DNA from: Scandinavium lactucae
GTDB taxonomy: Bacteria; Pseudomonadota; Gammaproteobacteria; Enterobacterales; Enterobacteriaceae
Direction of reading: 5' to 3'
DNA: 64,000 bases
NCBI RefSeq assembly: GCF_033843265.1
Contig: NZ_JAWXRD010000029.1
Location: 186,001 to 250,000 of the forward strand
Shown: piece by piece, positions 25,759-34,835 of the stretch
How the letters are laid out: each line of letters opens with the position of its first letter
How positions within the stretch are numbered: position 1 is the stretch's first letter
The notes under the pieces: generated by a model
Database searches by the model: none
What the model was told of the DNA's origin: nothing
The model's input: the letters and a program-made list of their open reading frames with translations, nothing else
Program-made: the position numbers and the translations under genes

Positions 25759-26105
25759 GCCGTAAAAAGACCGGCGATGCGTGGGAGCTAAAAGCGCGTC
25801 GCTGGCTCGAAAGCAAAGGACTGCGTTTCATCGCCGCGAACGTCACGACGCGCAGCGGCGAAATCGACCTGATCATGAAAGAGGGTGCGGTAACGGTATT
25901 TGTTGAGGTTCGTTACCGGACCTCCGCACGCTACGGTGGCGCAGCCGCCAGTGTGACACGCAGCAAACAAGTAAAATTATTACACACCGCCCGCTTGTGG
26001 CTTGCCCGCCACAATGGGAGCTTTGAGACTACGGATTGCCGGTTCGATGTGGTAGCCTTCACCGGCAGTCAGGTAGAATGGTTAACAAACGCCTTTGGCG
26101 AATAG
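25716..26105 (+). CDS. yraN: UPF0102 endonuclease-like protein YraN
   Basis: Small protein of the UPF0102 family, with a predicted endonuclease-like fold. Its cellular role is not established. The start at 25716 gives 129 residues (131 in E. coli) and has AGGAAG upstream. The core motifs GDAWELKARRWLESKG, GEIDLIMKEG and VFVEVRYR carry the acidic and basic residues expected of a PD-(D/E)XK fold. The gene begins inside the 3' end of lpoA in another frame, indicating coupling, and is followed by diaA after 26 bases. Confidence 0.92.
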   Translation: MAQIPAGTDGCSKLSRKKTGDAWELKARRWLESKGLRFIAANVTTRSGEIDLIMKEGAVTVFVEVRYRTSARYGGAAASVTRSKQVKLLHTARLWLARHNGSFETTDCRFDVVAFTGSQVEWLTNAFGE

Positions 26106-26131
26106 CGTCACTCAAGAATTTAAGGGAAATC

Positions 26132-26722
26132 GTGCTCGACAGAATTAAAGCCTGCTTTACGGAAAGCATTCAGACCCAAATCGCAGCAGCAGAAGCGCTT
26201 CCGGACGCTATTTCCCGGGCCGCCATGACGCTGGTGCAGTCCTTACTTAACGGCAACAAAATCCTCTGTTGTGGCAATGGCACATCAGCCGCCAACGCAC
26301 AGCATTTTGCTGCCTGCATGATCAACCGTTTTGAAACAGAACGCCCTGGTTTACCTGCGATTGCACTTAATACCGATAATGTGGTCTTAACGGCGATTGC
26401 CAACGATCGCTTGCACGATGAAGTGTATGCCAAACAGGTCCGTGCGCTGGGTCATGCGGGCGACGTGCTGCTGGCTATCTCCACCCGGGGAAACAGCCGC
26501 GATATCGTGAAAGCCGTTGAAGCTGCCGTTACGCGTGATATGACCATTGTGGCGCTGACGGGTTATGACGGGGGTGAGCTGGCTGGCCTGTTGGGCCCTC
26601 AGGATGTGGAAATCCGCATTCCCTCGCACCGTGGCGCACGCATTCAGGAGATGCATATGCTGACGGTAAACTGCTTATGCGATCTGATTGATAACACCCT
26701 TTTCCCACACCAGGACGATTAA
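26132..26722 (+). CDS. diaA: DnaA initiator-associating protein DiaA
   Basis: SIS-domain protein that binds DnaA as a tetramer and promotes timely initiation of replication at oriC. I chose the GTG at 26132, which has AAGGGAAAT upstream. It gives 196 residues, the length of E. coli DiaA, and the family start LDRIKACFTES. Phospho-sugar-isomerase-like motifs (LCCGNGTSAANAQHFAA and LLAISTRGNSRDIVKAVEAA) are intact. A longer frame from 26036 would lie inside yraN. Confidence 0.95.
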   Translation: MLDRIKACFTESIQTQIAAAEALPDAISRAAMTLVQSLLNGNKILCCGNGTSAANAQHFAACMINRFETERPGLPAIALNTDNVVLTAIANDRLHDEVYAKQVRALGHAGDVLLAISTRGNSRDIVKAVEAAVTRDMTIVALTGYDGGELAGLLGPQDVEIRIPSHRGARIQEMHMLTVNCLCDLIDNTLFPHQDD

Positions 26723-26731
26723 GGAGTACTC

Positions 26732-27307
26732 ATGAAGGCATTTTCGCCCCTCGCGGTCCTTATTTCCGCGCTGCTGCTTCAGGGATGTGTCGCGGCAGCC
26801 GTTGTCGGCACCGCAGCGGTCGGCACCAAAGCGGCCACCGATCCACGTACCGTGGGTACGCAAGTCGATGACAGCACGCTTGAACTGCGTGTGAACAGCG
26901 CCCTGAACAAAGATGAACAACTGAAGAAAGAAGCGCGTGTAAACGTCATGGCATGGCAAGGTAAAGTCCTGCTGACCGGCCAGGCACCGTCTACCGAACT
27001 GGCTTCACAGGCCAAACAAATCGCAATGGGTGTCGAAGGCACGTCCGAAGTGTTTAACGAAATCCGTCAGGGCCAGCCGATTGGGCTGGGCACCGCGTCT
27101 TCCGATACCTGGATAACCACCAAAGTTCGCTCACAGCTGCTGGGTAGCGATCAGGTGAAATCCTCTGCGGTGAAAGTCACCACCGAAAACGCTGAAGTGT
27201 TCCTGATGGGCTCCCTGACCGAACGTGAAGGCAAAGCCGCGGCGGATATCGCCAGCCGCGTCAGCGGGGTGAAACACGTCACCACCGCCTTTACCTTCCT
27301 CAAGTAA
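26732..27307 (+). CDS. dolP: Outer-membrane lipoprotein DolP (two BON domains)
   Basis: Lipoprotein that supports outer-membrane integrity and BAM function and locates to the division site in E. coli. The 191 residues start with a lipoprotein signal whose lipobox LQGC places the lipidated residue at Cys19. Two BON domains follow (about 45-115 and 120-190). It lies nine bases after diaA in the lpoA-yraN-diaA-dolP cluster. In E. coli it has an added sigma-E promoter within diaA; I did not verify one here. Confidence 0.95.
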   Translation: MKAFSPLAVLISALLLQGCVAAAVVGTAAVGTKAATDPRTVGTQVDDSTLELRVNSALNKDEQLKKEARVNVMAWQGKVLLTGQAPSTELASQAKQIAMGVEGTSEVFNEIRQGQPIGLGTASSDTWITTKVRSQLLGSDQVKSSAVKVTTENAEVFLMGSLTEREGKAAADIASRVSGVKHVTTAFTFLK

Positions 27308-27314
27308 GCGCCCT

Positions 27315-27344
27315 GCCCGGCGGCGCAAGCCTGCCGGGCCTACA
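27315..27344. repeat. REP palindrome between dolP and yraQ
   Basis: GCCCGGCGGCGC then CCTGCCGGGCCTAC is a REP-type palindrome eight bases past the dolP stop. It overlaps the stop codon of the convergent yraQ. Confidence 0.8.
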
Positions 27345-28386
27345 AAACGTACAAACCCACTCCGCCGGTTATCACGCCACAGACCACCACTAATCCCCCT
27401 GAGAGCCACAACGCTTTAGCCGGAAACGCTTTGCGCAGCATAAACAGCGACGGCAAGCTGAGCGCCGGGAGCGTGATCAGCAGCGCCAGACCAGGAGCCA
27501 TTCCCATTCCTGCGAGCATCATGGTCTGAACAATCGGGATCTCTGCGGCAGTCGGGATGACAAATAATGCCCCCGCCACCGCCATCGCGATCACCCAAAA
27601 CAGCGTGTTGCCCACAGCACCATCGGCATGGGGGAAAAGCCAGACGCGCGCGGCTCCGAGAACCAGCACCGCGACGATATACACCGGGATCGTGTTCCAG
27701 AACAGGGTCCACAGCGTTTTCCCCCAACGGGCAAAGAACGTGGAATCGTTCGAATCAACGGGCGTATCCACCGGAACAGGCTGGGTACTGGTGGGCTCTT
27801 GCACCCATTTTTGCACCAGCGTCGCCACCAGCAGCACCGTCGCTAACCCCGCAACCAGCCGAATCAGTGTGAACTGCCAGCCGAGCACAAAGCCCATGAA
27901 TACCAGCGTGGCCGGGTTTAACAGGGGATTTCCCAACCAGAAGGCCAGCGCGCCGCCCATCGACACCTGCTGGCGACGCATACCCGCCGCCACCGGAGCC
28001 GCACAGCAGGTACACATCATGCCGGGCAGTGAAAATAAGGTGCCGAGCAGGGTGCCGCGAAAGCGCGGTTGTCCAAGGGTACGCAGCAGCCAGTCGCGGG
28101 GGATCAGTACCTGGATCAGCGATCCCAGCAGGACCCCCAGCACTGCGGCTTTCCAGACCGCGAGAAAATAGACCATCGCGTAGTCCAGCGCCGCCCGCCA
28201 CGGATTATCAGCCGCCTGCGCCAGAATGGATTTGCCGATGCTGTGGGTGTCCGCCGCGGTGAACGCTTTGCCGTAATACGGCTGCCACTTCACGTACCAC
28301 AGACCAACGATAACCACGAGAAAGAAAAGTGCAGGTTTCCACCACGTCAGTGGGGTTGCTGCCCGAGAGGAAGACTGACCAGTCAT
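27340..28386 (-). CDS. yraQ: DUF318-family permease YraQ
   Basis: Predicted inner-membrane permease of the UPF0718 (DUF318) family, 348 residues with about eight to ten hydrophobic segments. Family features include the cysteine-bearing PGMMCTCCAAPVAAGMRR motif near residue 120 and the repeated glycine-rich LGNPLLNPATLVFMGF. Relatives occur with thioredoxin-like or redox genes, but no substrate is established. The stop codon falls within a REP element. It is followed by dolP in convergent orientation and preceded by yraR on the same strand. Confidence 0.92.
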   Translation of the reverse strand: MTGQSSSRAATPLTWWKPALFFLVVIVGLWYVKWQPYYGKAFTAADTHSIGKSILAQAADNPWRAALDYAMVYFLAVWKAAVLGVLLGSLIQVLIPRDWLLRTLGQPRFRGTLLGTLFSLPGMMCTCCAAPVAAGMRRQQVSMGGALAFWLGNPLLNPATLVFMGFVLGWQFTLIRLVAGLATVLLVATLVQKWVQEPTSTQPVPVDTPVDSNDSTFFARWGKTLWTLFWNTIPVYIVAVLVLGAARVWLFPHADGAVGNTLFWVIAMAVAGALFVIPTAAEIPIVQTMMLAGMGMAPGLALLITLPALSLPSLFMLRKAFPAKALWLSGGLVVVCGVITGGVGLYVL

Positions 28387-28425
28387 ACCAGGCTCCGGAG
28401 AAGAAAAATGTTGTGAGGCAGGATG

Positions 28426-29073
28426 TTACGCCTGCCTCGCCGCCATTTCACGTAATTTTGCTGAGGAGAGGATGTTTACGCCCTGTGTCGCAGGGGCAAG
28501 CGCATCGTTCAGCATCGCACGCGCCACGTCACGTGCGTCGATGGATTTCCAGTTCCCCGGTAAGAAACCAAACAGTGGTGCCAGCAGCGACTCGTTCAAT
28601 CGGCGATTTTCACGATCGCCCAGCAGCATCGACGGACGGGCAATCGTCAGCCGGGGCCACTGCTGGGCTATCAACGCTTCTTCCATTTCGCCTTTCACCC
28701 GATTATAGAAAAATGGCGAACGGGCATTGGCTCCCATCGCGCTAACTACCAGCATCTGGCTGGCTCCGAGACGCTGACCGGTGAGCGCGGTATCCACCAC
28801 CAACGTATAGTCGGCATGCACAAACGCCTCTTTGCTGCCCGCCTCTCGCCGCGTGGTGCCAAGACAGCAGAAAACGATATCGACAGGCGCTGTCACCTGC
28901 GCCAGCGCGTCGGTCAGTTGCGGGTCGTAAGGATTGCTGACCTTGGCGGGAATATCCTGCAACGGACGCCGGGTAGCGGCGGTAATATGGATGATGCGCG
29001 GCTCCTGAACCATCATTCGTAGTAAGTGCCCACCAACCAATCCAGTTGCCCCGGTAATCAGTACATGTGTCAT
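28426..29073 (-). CDS. yraR: NAD(P)-binding Rossmann-fold protein YraR
   Basis: Short atypical SDR (NmrA/HTATIP2-like) protein of 215 residues with the dinucleotide motif GATGLVGGHLL at residues 8-18 and a YNRVKGEME segment resembling the SDR YxxxK site. Its reaction is unknown. It is transcribed with or just before yraQ, 39 bases apart. Length and sequence match E. coli YraR. Confidence 0.93.
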   Translation of the reverse strand: MTHVLITGATGLVGGHLLRMMVQEPRIIHITAATRRPLQDIPAKVSNPYDPQLTDALAQVTAPVDIVFCCLGTTRREAGSKEAFVHADYTLVVDTALTGQRLGASQMLVVSAMGANARSPFFYNRVKGEMEEALIAQQWPRLTIARPSMLLGDRENRRLNESLLAPLFGFLPGNWKSIDARDVARAMLNDALAPATQGVNILSSAKLREMAARQA

Positions 29074-29199
29074 TAGCGTCTCCTTTACAGAATTTTCCGT
29101 GTGATCACTGCCCCAGAATGAACCAGGCTTAATAGTCTGAATGAGTATTAACCCTTTCTGGAGAATTTACCTTTCTGAAGCCAGAACCACGGAGGAACC

Positions 29200-29718
29200 A
29201 TGAGCAAGAAAATAGCGGTCTTGTTAACCGACGAGTTTGAAGATTCAGAGTTTGCCTCTCCCGCCGCTGAATTTAAGAAAGCGGGCCACCAGGTGATTAC
29301 CATTGAAAAACAGGCGGGCAAAACGGTCAAAGGCAAAAAAGGCGAGACCCGTGTCGCTATCGATAAAGCCATTGATGACGTCAGTCCTGCCGAATTTGAC
29401 GCCCTGCTGCTCCCCGGCGGCTACTCCCCGGACCAGCTGCGGGGTGACGAGCGTTTCGTTACCTTTACTCGTGATTTTATCAACAGCGGTAAACCGGTGT
29501 TCGCCATCTGCCACGGCCCGCAGTTGTTAATTAGCGCCGATGTCCTGCGCGGACGCAAACTGACTGCCGTGAAGCCGATAGTGGTAGACGTTAAAAATGC
29601 GGGCGGTGAGTTTTACGATCAGGAAGTGGTGGTGGATAAAGATCAACTGGTGACCAGCCGGACCCCGGACGACCTTCCGGCGTTTAATCGCGAAGCGTTA
29701 CGCCTGCTCGATGCCTGA
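29200..29718 (+). CDS. yhbO: DJ-1/PfpI-family stress protein YhbO
   Basis: Cytoplasmic protein of the DJ-1/PfpI superfamily, 172 residues, linked in E. coli to survival under oxidative, thermal and acid stress and reported as a protein/nucleic-acid deglycase (disputed). The nucleophile-elbow cysteine lies in AICHGPQLL (about residue 104) and is followed by the histidine. GGAGGAAC precedes the ATG. The 3' end overlaps the convergent yhbP by 21 bases. Confidence 0.95.
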   Translation: MSKKIAVLLTDEFEDSEFASPAAEFKKAGHQVITIEKQAGKTVKGKKGETRVAIDKAIDDVSPAEFDALLLPGGYSPDQLRGDERFVTFTRDFINSGKPVFAICHGPQLLISADVLRGRKLTAVKPIVVDVKNAGGEFYDQEVVVDKDQLVTSRTPDDLPAFNREALRLLDA

Positions 29719-30141
29719 TTCTCGCAACCAAATCATTTTCTTACCAAAACCCAGCGTGTTGTCGGTGAATTTCAGTTCATCAATCCGTATTTCCCACAGG
29801 GGGGCCGGCAACATTCTGGCCATCGGAAAGCGGCGATAGTAGCGTTCGCGTATCGCCGCACTCTCATTTTCTTCCATTCGCCGTATTTGCCCCCGGAACT
29901 GCACCCCGCGGATCAGGGCTACCGTTTTCGGCTGCCCGTTGACCGTGCCGGCAACAACGGCCCGTGGACCGCTCATTTGCGCATGGCGGGTGGTTTCTTC
30001 GGTGAGCAGGTAGAAGGCCACGTTTTCACGGTCGTAGAGATAAAATGCGCAGGCGGCCCACAGCTCGCCTTCTTTTGCCACACTCCAGCTGACAACGTGC
30101 TGTTTTTCCAGCCATCGACTGATGGCGGCCAGTGACTCCAT
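29698..30141 (-). CDS. yhbP: UPF0306 protein YhbP (flavin-binding split barrel)
   Basis: A 147-residue protein of the UPF0306 family with a predicted pyridoxamine-oxidase-like FMN-binding split barrel. Its biochemical function is unknown. Length matches E. coli YhbP. The gene converges on yhbO with a 21-base overlap of the two 3' ends and is divergent from yhbQ. Confidence 0.92.
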   Translation of the reverse strand: MESLAAISRWLEKQHVVSWSVAKEGELWAACAFYLYDRENVAFYLLTEETTRHAQMSGPRAVVAGTVNGQPKTVALIRGVQFRGQIRRMEENESAAIRERYYRRFPMARMLPAPLWEIRIDELKFTDNTLGFGKKMIWLRESGIEQA

Positions 30142-30193
30142 TTTTACTCTCCCGCGTGCTATGGTGCGGTCACCTTAACACAGGAGCCGGAAC

Positions 30194-30478
30194 GTGTGCT
30201 GGTTTGTCTATATGATTCGAAGCCCTGATAACCGTCTTTATACGGGCATTACAACCGACGTTGAGCGTCGTCTGTGCCAGCATCAGTGCGGGAAGGGGGC
30301 GAAGGCGTTACGGGGAAAGGGAGAGCTCACGCTGGCATTTTCCCGTGAAGTTGGTGAACGCTCACTTGCGTTGCGACTGGAATATCAAATCAAGCAGCTG
30401 ACGAAGCGCCAGAAAGAGCGCCTCGTCGCCGGAGATGCGTCATTTGACGCGATGTTAGCGGGCCTCAGAGACGGTTGA
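30194..30478 (+). CDS. yhbQ: GIY-YIG domain protein YhbQ
   Basis: Small single-domain GIY-YIG nuclease-superfamily protein, 94 residues (100 in E. coli). The motif appears as VYMIRS then LYTGIT near the N-terminus, with the conserved VERRLCQH arginine and a later glutamate in RLEYQIK. E. coli YhbQ has been linked to DNA damage response with little mechanistic detail. The start is GTG at 30194, with GGAGCCGG upstream. No ATG gives a full GIY motif. Its 3' end overlaps the convergent yhbS by 14 bases. Confidence 0.9.
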   Translation: MCWFVYMIRSPDNRLYTGITTDVERRLCQHQCGKGAKALRGKGELTLAFSREVGERSLALRLEYQIKQLTKRQKERLVAGDASFDAMLAGLRDG

Positions 30479-30968
30479 AATGGTCGCAGTATTCCACCAG
30501 ACCATGCACGCCATTGAGCGCATCATCGGCCAGCGGACGCACCTGGAATGCAGCCTCGGTACCCTGCCAGCGGCAGCGTAAATCAAAGCGAGCAGCCGGT
30601 TCGAAGCCCAGTTTACCGTACAGCGCCGGATCGCCCAGCGTCACCACAGCGGCGTAACCGAACTCATTGAGTGAATCGAGCCCTTCATACACCAACTGAC
30701 GGCCAATACCCTGCCCCTGCCAGGCTTTATCCACCGCCAGCGGGGCCAGTCCGACCCACTGCAACTCTTCGCCTTCGACGCTAACCGGGCTGAAGGCCAC
30801 ATAGCCGACCACCTGTCCTTCGTCATCTGTAGCGACCAGGCCCAGGGTAATCAGCCCGTCTTCACGCAGGGAGTGCACCAAATCCGCTTCGCCTTCGCTG
30901 TCAAACGAACGGCGCAGCAGGGCATCAATCCCCGGCGCATCTATCCCAATCTCCACTCGAATCAGCAT
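30465..30968 (-). CDS. yhbS: GNAT-family acetyltransferase YhbS
   Basis: Predicted N-acetyltransferase of 167 residues with the acetyl-CoA-binding segment QGQGIGRQLVYEGL around residue 85. The acceptor substrate is not established; in E. coli the gene is a target of RNA-mediated regulation. It follows ubiT on the same strand, overlapping its stop by seven bases, so the two are probably co-transcribed. Confidence 0.92.
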   Translation of the reverse strand: MLIRVEIGIDAPGIDALLRRSFDSEGEADLVHSLREDGLITLGLVATDDEGQVVGYVAFSPVSVEGEELQWVGLAPLAVDKAWQGQGIGRQLVYEGLDSLNEFGYAAVVTLGDPALYGKLGFEPAARFDLRCRWQGTEAAFQVRPLADDALNGVHGLVEYCDHFNRL

Positions 30969-31486
30969 GGCTCACCTACCGATGTGTGTCTGGTTTGTGG
31001 CGGATTCTGTAATCCGGCCTCAACAAAGTCCGCCAGTTGCATCAGCATGATACGCAGCGCTTTCGGCATCTGCTCAAGCTCAATGGCGTCCATCAGGTTT
31101 TTGACGTATAGCCCCAATTCCGTGTCGCCTTCGATCACTAAACGACGCTGGAAAAAGAGCGTATCCGGATCCTGCTTGCGAGCCGCAATCATCAGTAAAT
31201 CGCTGGCATCTGCGCTGAAGCTCACATCGGCATCTGCGGAATCACTGACAATCAGGCGGTCATTCTCGACGGAAGTGAACCAACGCAGGCCAATGTCGCG
31301 CACGTCAATGCTTAACCAGCGGCCTTGCAGAAAATCCAGTTCTCCTTCCGCCAGTGCCTGGCGGAACTGCCAGCTTAGCACCTGTTCCAGTACCTGACGT
31401 TTTAACGCGAACGGCGCGACTTTCACCGGGACGCTCATCAGAGTCGGGCCCATCTGTACCAGGCGTGAACGCAGTTTATCCAACAC
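30962..31486 (-). CDS. ubiT: SCP2-domain ubiquinone synthesis factor UbiT
   Basis: Lipid-binding (SCP2) accessory protein for oxygen-independent ubiquinone synthesis, working with UbiU and UbiV. The 174 residues match E. coli YhbT/UbiT. The SCP2 domain spans about residues 40-145. It is divergent from ubiU across a 218-bp intergenic region, so both sides of the pathway could be controlled from one region. I see AT-rich promoter-like sequence there but no convincing full FNR site. Confidence 0.93.
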   Translation of the reverse strand: MLDKLRSRLVQMGPTLMSVPVKVAPFALKRQVLEQVLSWQFRQALAEGELDFLQGRWLSIDVRDIGLRWFTSVENDRLIVSDSADADVSFSADASDLLMIAARKQDPDTLFFQRRLVIEGDTELGLYVKNLMDAIELEQMPKALRIMLMQLADFVEAGLQNPPQTRHTSVGEPC

Positions 31487-31704
31487 GAGCTTTACTCCCT
31501 CAATGCAATAGTCTGGTTATTCTGCCACATCCGTTGAACAACATAGCGGCGTAAATCAACAATTCTGTAAGAGGCTGTGCCGCATTATTGGCACGCTCAA
31601 TGCGCTTTTAACTGCCTCAAATCAAAAATTGTCGACGTTGGGTTAACTAAAATCCCAGTTCGTTAACAATCGCGGCCCTGTGGGTCGCTGCCTCAGGAAA
31701 TATT

Positions 31705-32700
31705 ATGGAGCTGCTCTGTCCTGCCGGAAACCTCCCGGCGCTTAAGGCGGCCATCGAAAACGGTGCCGACGCGGTATACATCGGACTGAAAGATGACACC
31801 AACGCCCGTCACTTTGCCGGCCTTAACTTCACCGAAAAGAAACTGCAGGAAGCGGTCAGCTTTGTTCATCAGCATCGCCGTAAGCTACATATCGCCATCA
31901 ATACTTTTGCTCACCCGGACGGTTACGCCCGCTGGCAACGCGCGGTGGATATGGCGGCTCAGCTCGGTGCCGATGCGCTGATCCTCGCTGACATCGCAAT
32001 GCTGGAGTACGCCGCCGAGCGCTACCCGCACATTGAACGTCATGTCTCCGTGCAGGCCTCCGCGACCAATGAAGAAGCCATTCGCTTCTATCATCGTCAC
32101 TTTGACGTCGCGCGCGTGGTGCTGCCTCGCGTACTTTCTATTCATCAGGTTAAGCAACTGGCGCGCACCACGCCAGTTCCACTGGAAGTTTTTGCTTTCG
32201 GCAGCCTGTGCATTATGGCTGAAGGCCGCTGTTTTCTCTCTTCCTGGTTAACGGGAGAATCGCCGAATACGGTAGGAGCCTGTTCACCGGCGAAATACGT
32301 GCGCTGGCAGCAAACGCCGCAGGGACTGGAGTCGCGCCTGAATGAAGTGTTGATCGACCGTTATCAGGACGGCGAAAACGCCGGATATCCGACGCTGTGT
32401 AAAGGGCGGTATCTGGTCGATGACCAGCGTTTCCACGTGCTCGAAGAGCCGACCAGCCTGAACACCCTGGAACTGCTACCGGAACTGCTCGCCGCAAATA
32501 TTGCCTCGGTAAAAATCGAAGGCCGCCAGCGTAGCCCGGCGTATGTCAGCCAGGTGGCGAAAGTGTGGCGTCAGGCGATCGATCGCTGCATGGCGGATCC
32601 GCAGAACTTCGTGCCACAGGCCGCATGGATGGACACGCTGGGCGCGATGTCCGAAGGCACCCAAACCACGCTTGGCGCGTATCACCGTAAATGGCAGTAA
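31705..32700 (+). CDS. ubiU: Anaerobic ubiquinone hydroxylation protein UbiU
   Basis: Peptidase U32-family protein carrying a 4Fe-4S cluster. With UbiV it performs the oxygen-independent hydroxylations of ubiquinone biosynthesis. The 331 residues contain the cluster cysteines in GSLCIMAEGRC, TVGACSPAKY and YPTLCKGRY. CAGGAAAT precedes the ATG. ubiV follows after eight bases, so the heterodimer partners are co-expressed. Confidence 0.95.
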   Translation: MELLCPAGNLPALKAAIENGADAVYIGLKDDTNARHFAGLNFTEKKLQEAVSFVHQHRRKLHIAINTFAHPDGYARWQRAVDMAAQLGADALILADIAMLEYAAERYPHIERHVSVQASATNEEAIRFYHRHFDVARVVLPRVLSIHQVKQLARTTPVPLEVFAFGSLCIMAEGRCFLSSWLTGESPNTVGACSPAKYVRWQQTPQGLESRLNEVLIDRYQDGENAGYPTLCKGRYLVDDQRFHVLEEPTSLNTLELLPELLAANIASVKIEGRQRSPAYVSQVAKVWRQAIDRCMADPQNFVPQAAWMDTLGAMSEGTQTTLGAYHRKWQ

Positions 32701-32708
32701 GGAACGTG

Positions 32709-33587
32709 ATGAAATATTCATTAGGGCCAGTGCTTTACTACTGGTCAAAAGAGACGCTGGAAGATTTTTATCAGCAGGCGGCCCACAGCAGCGCCGACGT
32801 GATTTATCTCGGTGAAGCCGTGTGCAGTAAACGTCGCGCCACTAAAGTCGGCGACTGGCTGGATATGGCGAAGTCATTGGCCGGAAGCGGCAAGCAGGTA
32901 GTGCTTTCGACGCTGGCGCTGGTGCAGGCCTCTTCCGAACTCAACGAGCTGAAGCGCTATGTTGAAAATGGGGATTTCCTGCTGGAAGCCAGCGATCTGG
33001 GCGTGGTGAACCTCTGCGCCGATCGCAAATTACCGTTTGTCGCCGGGCACGCGCTGAACTGCTACAACGCCGTGACGCTTCGCCTCCTGCAAAAACAGGG
33101 CATGATGCGTTGGTGTATGCCGGTGGAACTTTCCCGCGACTGGCTGGTAAATCTGCTGAATCAGTGCGAAGAATTAGGTATTCGCGATAAATTCGAAGTG
33201 GAAGTGCTGAGCTACGGCCATCTGCCGCTGGCCTACTCCGCTCGCTGCTTCACCGCGCGTTCGGAAGATAAACCAAAAGACGAATGCGAAACCTGCTGCA
33301 TTAAATACCCGAACGGGCGCAACATGCTGTCACAGGAAAATCAGCAGGTGTTTGTTCTCAACGGCATCCAGACCATGAGCGGCTACGTTTACAACCTTGG
33401 CAACGAGCTTCAGTCTATGGCGGGCCTGGTTGATATCGTGCGCCTGTCGCCGCTGGGCACAGAAACCTTTGCGATGATTGATGCCTTCCGGGCGAATGAA
33501 AACGGGACTGCGCCGCTCACGCTCGAAGCGCATAGCGATTGCAACGGCTACTGGAAACGTCTGGCCGGGCTTGAGCTGCAGGCTTAA
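32709..33587 (+). CDS. ubiV: Anaerobic ubiquinone hydroxylation protein UbiV
   Basis: Second U32-family iron-sulfur protein of the UbiUV complex, 292 residues from the ATG at 32709, as in E. coli; an upstream ATG at 32691 overlaps ubiU and adds six extra residues. The cluster cysteines are Cys39 (EAVCSKRR) and those of YSARC and ECETCC, which lie near residue 180-197. TAAGGAACG provides the ribosome site and also contains the ubiU stop. Confidence 0.95.
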   Translation: MKYSLGPVLYYWSKETLEDFYQQAAHSSADVIYLGEAVCSKRRATKVGDWLDMAKSLAGSGKQVVLSTLALVQASSELNELKRYVENGDFLLEASDLGVVNLCADRKLPFVAGHALNCYNAVTLRLLQKQGMMRWCMPVELSRDWLVNLLNQCEELGIRDKFEVEVLSYGHLPLAYSARCFTARSEDKPKDECETCCIKYPNGRNMLSQENQQVFVLNGIQTMSGYVYNLGNELQSMAGLVDIVRLSPLGTETFAMIDAFRANENGTAPLTLEAHSDCNGYWKRLAGLELQA

Positions 33588-33729
33588 AAAAAGCTCACTT
33601 TGTTAACAGCAGTTATCCCTTTGTCATGCACTATGAAAGTTGCAGCTTTTCTGGCTGGCGCGAATATCCTGCGCCAGACTGGAAGAAGACCTTCAATCTG
33701 ATGACGATGCTGTAGCAAAGTGAGCCGTT

Positions 33730-34737
33730 ATGACTGACAAAAATATTGCTTTCTCGGTGCTGGACCTGGCCCCGATCCCTCAAGGTTCCTCAGCCAAAGA
33801 GGCCTTTTCTCATTCGCTCGATCTCGCCCGCCTCGCAGAGAAGCGTGGCTATCATCGCTATTGGCTGGCCGAGCACCACAACATGACCGGCATTGCCAGC
33901 GCCGCAACGTCGGTGCTGATTGGCTATCTCGCGGCCAATACCACTACCCTGCACCTCGGTTCCGGTGGAGTGATGTTACCGAATCACTCCCCGCTGGTCA
34001 TTGCTGAGCAGTTCGGCACCCTCAATACGCTTTACCCTGGCCGTATCGATTTGGGGTTGGGCCGTGCGCCGGGTAGCGATCAGCCGACGATGCGTGCCCT
34101 GCGCCGTCATATGGGCGGGGATATCGATAATTTCCCGCGCGACGTGGCGGAGTTGGTTGACTGGTTCGATGCGCGTGACCCGAATCCGCAGGTACGTCCT
34201 GTGCCGGGCTACGGAGAGAAAATCCCGGTATGGCTGCTGGGTTCAAGCCTGTACAGCGCTCAGTTAGCTGCGCAGTTAGGCCTGCCGTTCGCATTTGCCT
34301 CACACTTCGCACCGGATATGCTGTTCCAGGCACTGCAACTGTATCGCACCCAGTTCAAGCCGTCGGAGCGTCTGGCCAAACCGCACGCGATGGTGTGCAT
34401 CAACATCATTGCCGCCGACAGCAACCGCGACGCGGAGTTTCTGTTCACCTCAATGCAACAGGCATTCGCCAAACTGCGCCGGGGCGAAACCGGGCAGCTG
34501 CCGCCGCCGATTGAGAATATGGACCACTTCTGGTCTCCGTCGGAAAAATACGGGGTCGATCAGGCGCTGGGCATGTCTCTGGTGGGTGACAAAGCGAAAG
34601 TCCGTCATGGGCTGGAATCGGTGCTACGTGAAACGCAGGCTGACGAAATCATGGTTAACGGGCAGATCTTTGATCATCAGGCACGCCTGCATTCGTTTGA
34701 TTTAGCGATGCAGGTGAAAGAGGAACTGTTGGGGTAA
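33730..34737 (+). CDS. yhbW: Luciferase-like monooxygenase YhbW
   Basis: Flavin-dependent monooxygenase-like protein of the bacterial luciferase superfamily, 335 residues, TIM-barrel fold. Characteristic segments are RYWLAEHHNM near residue 50 and GRIDLGLGRAPGSD near residue 105. The physiological substrate is unknown. It lies 142 bases downstream of ubiV on the same strand and could have its own promoter. A BIME follows. Confidence 0.93.
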   Translation: MTDKNIAFSVLDLAPIPQGSSAKEAFSHSLDLARLAEKRGYHRYWLAEHHNMTGIASAATSVLIGYLAANTTTLHLGSGGVMLPNHSPLVIAEQFGTLNTLYPGRIDLGLGRAPGSDQPTMRALRRHMGGDIDNFPRDVAELVDWFDARDPNPQVRPVPGYGEKIPVWLLGSSLYSAQLAAQLGLPFAFASHFAPDMLFQALQLYRTQFKPSERLAKPHAMVCINIIAADSNRDAEFLFTSMQQAFAKLRRGETGQLPPPIENMDHFWSPSEKYGVDQALGMSLVGDKAKVRHGLESVLRETQADEIMVNGQIFDHQARLHSFDLAMQVKEELLG

Positions 34738-34749
34738 TTTTTGTTTGTT

Positions 34750-34828
34750 GCCCGCCGGCATTTCGTTTGCCCGGCCTACCGATTTATTGCCACGTAGGCC
34801 CGGCCAGCATTGTGTGGACTGCCGGGCA
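34750..34828. repeat. BIME: two inverted REP units
   Basis: GCCCGCCGGCATTTCG...CCCGGCCTACC (34750-34779) and its inverted relative CGTAGGCCCGGCCAG...TGCCGGGCAT (34793-34828) form a pair in the gap between the convergent yhbW and mtr. Confidence 0.82.
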
Positions 34829-34835
34829 TAAACGA

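Noticed and set aside
31487..31704. FNR site between ubiT and ubiU
   Set aside because: Only TTGAT-like half-sites are present. No full TTGAT-N4-ATCAA palindrome is visible, although anaerobic control would make sense.
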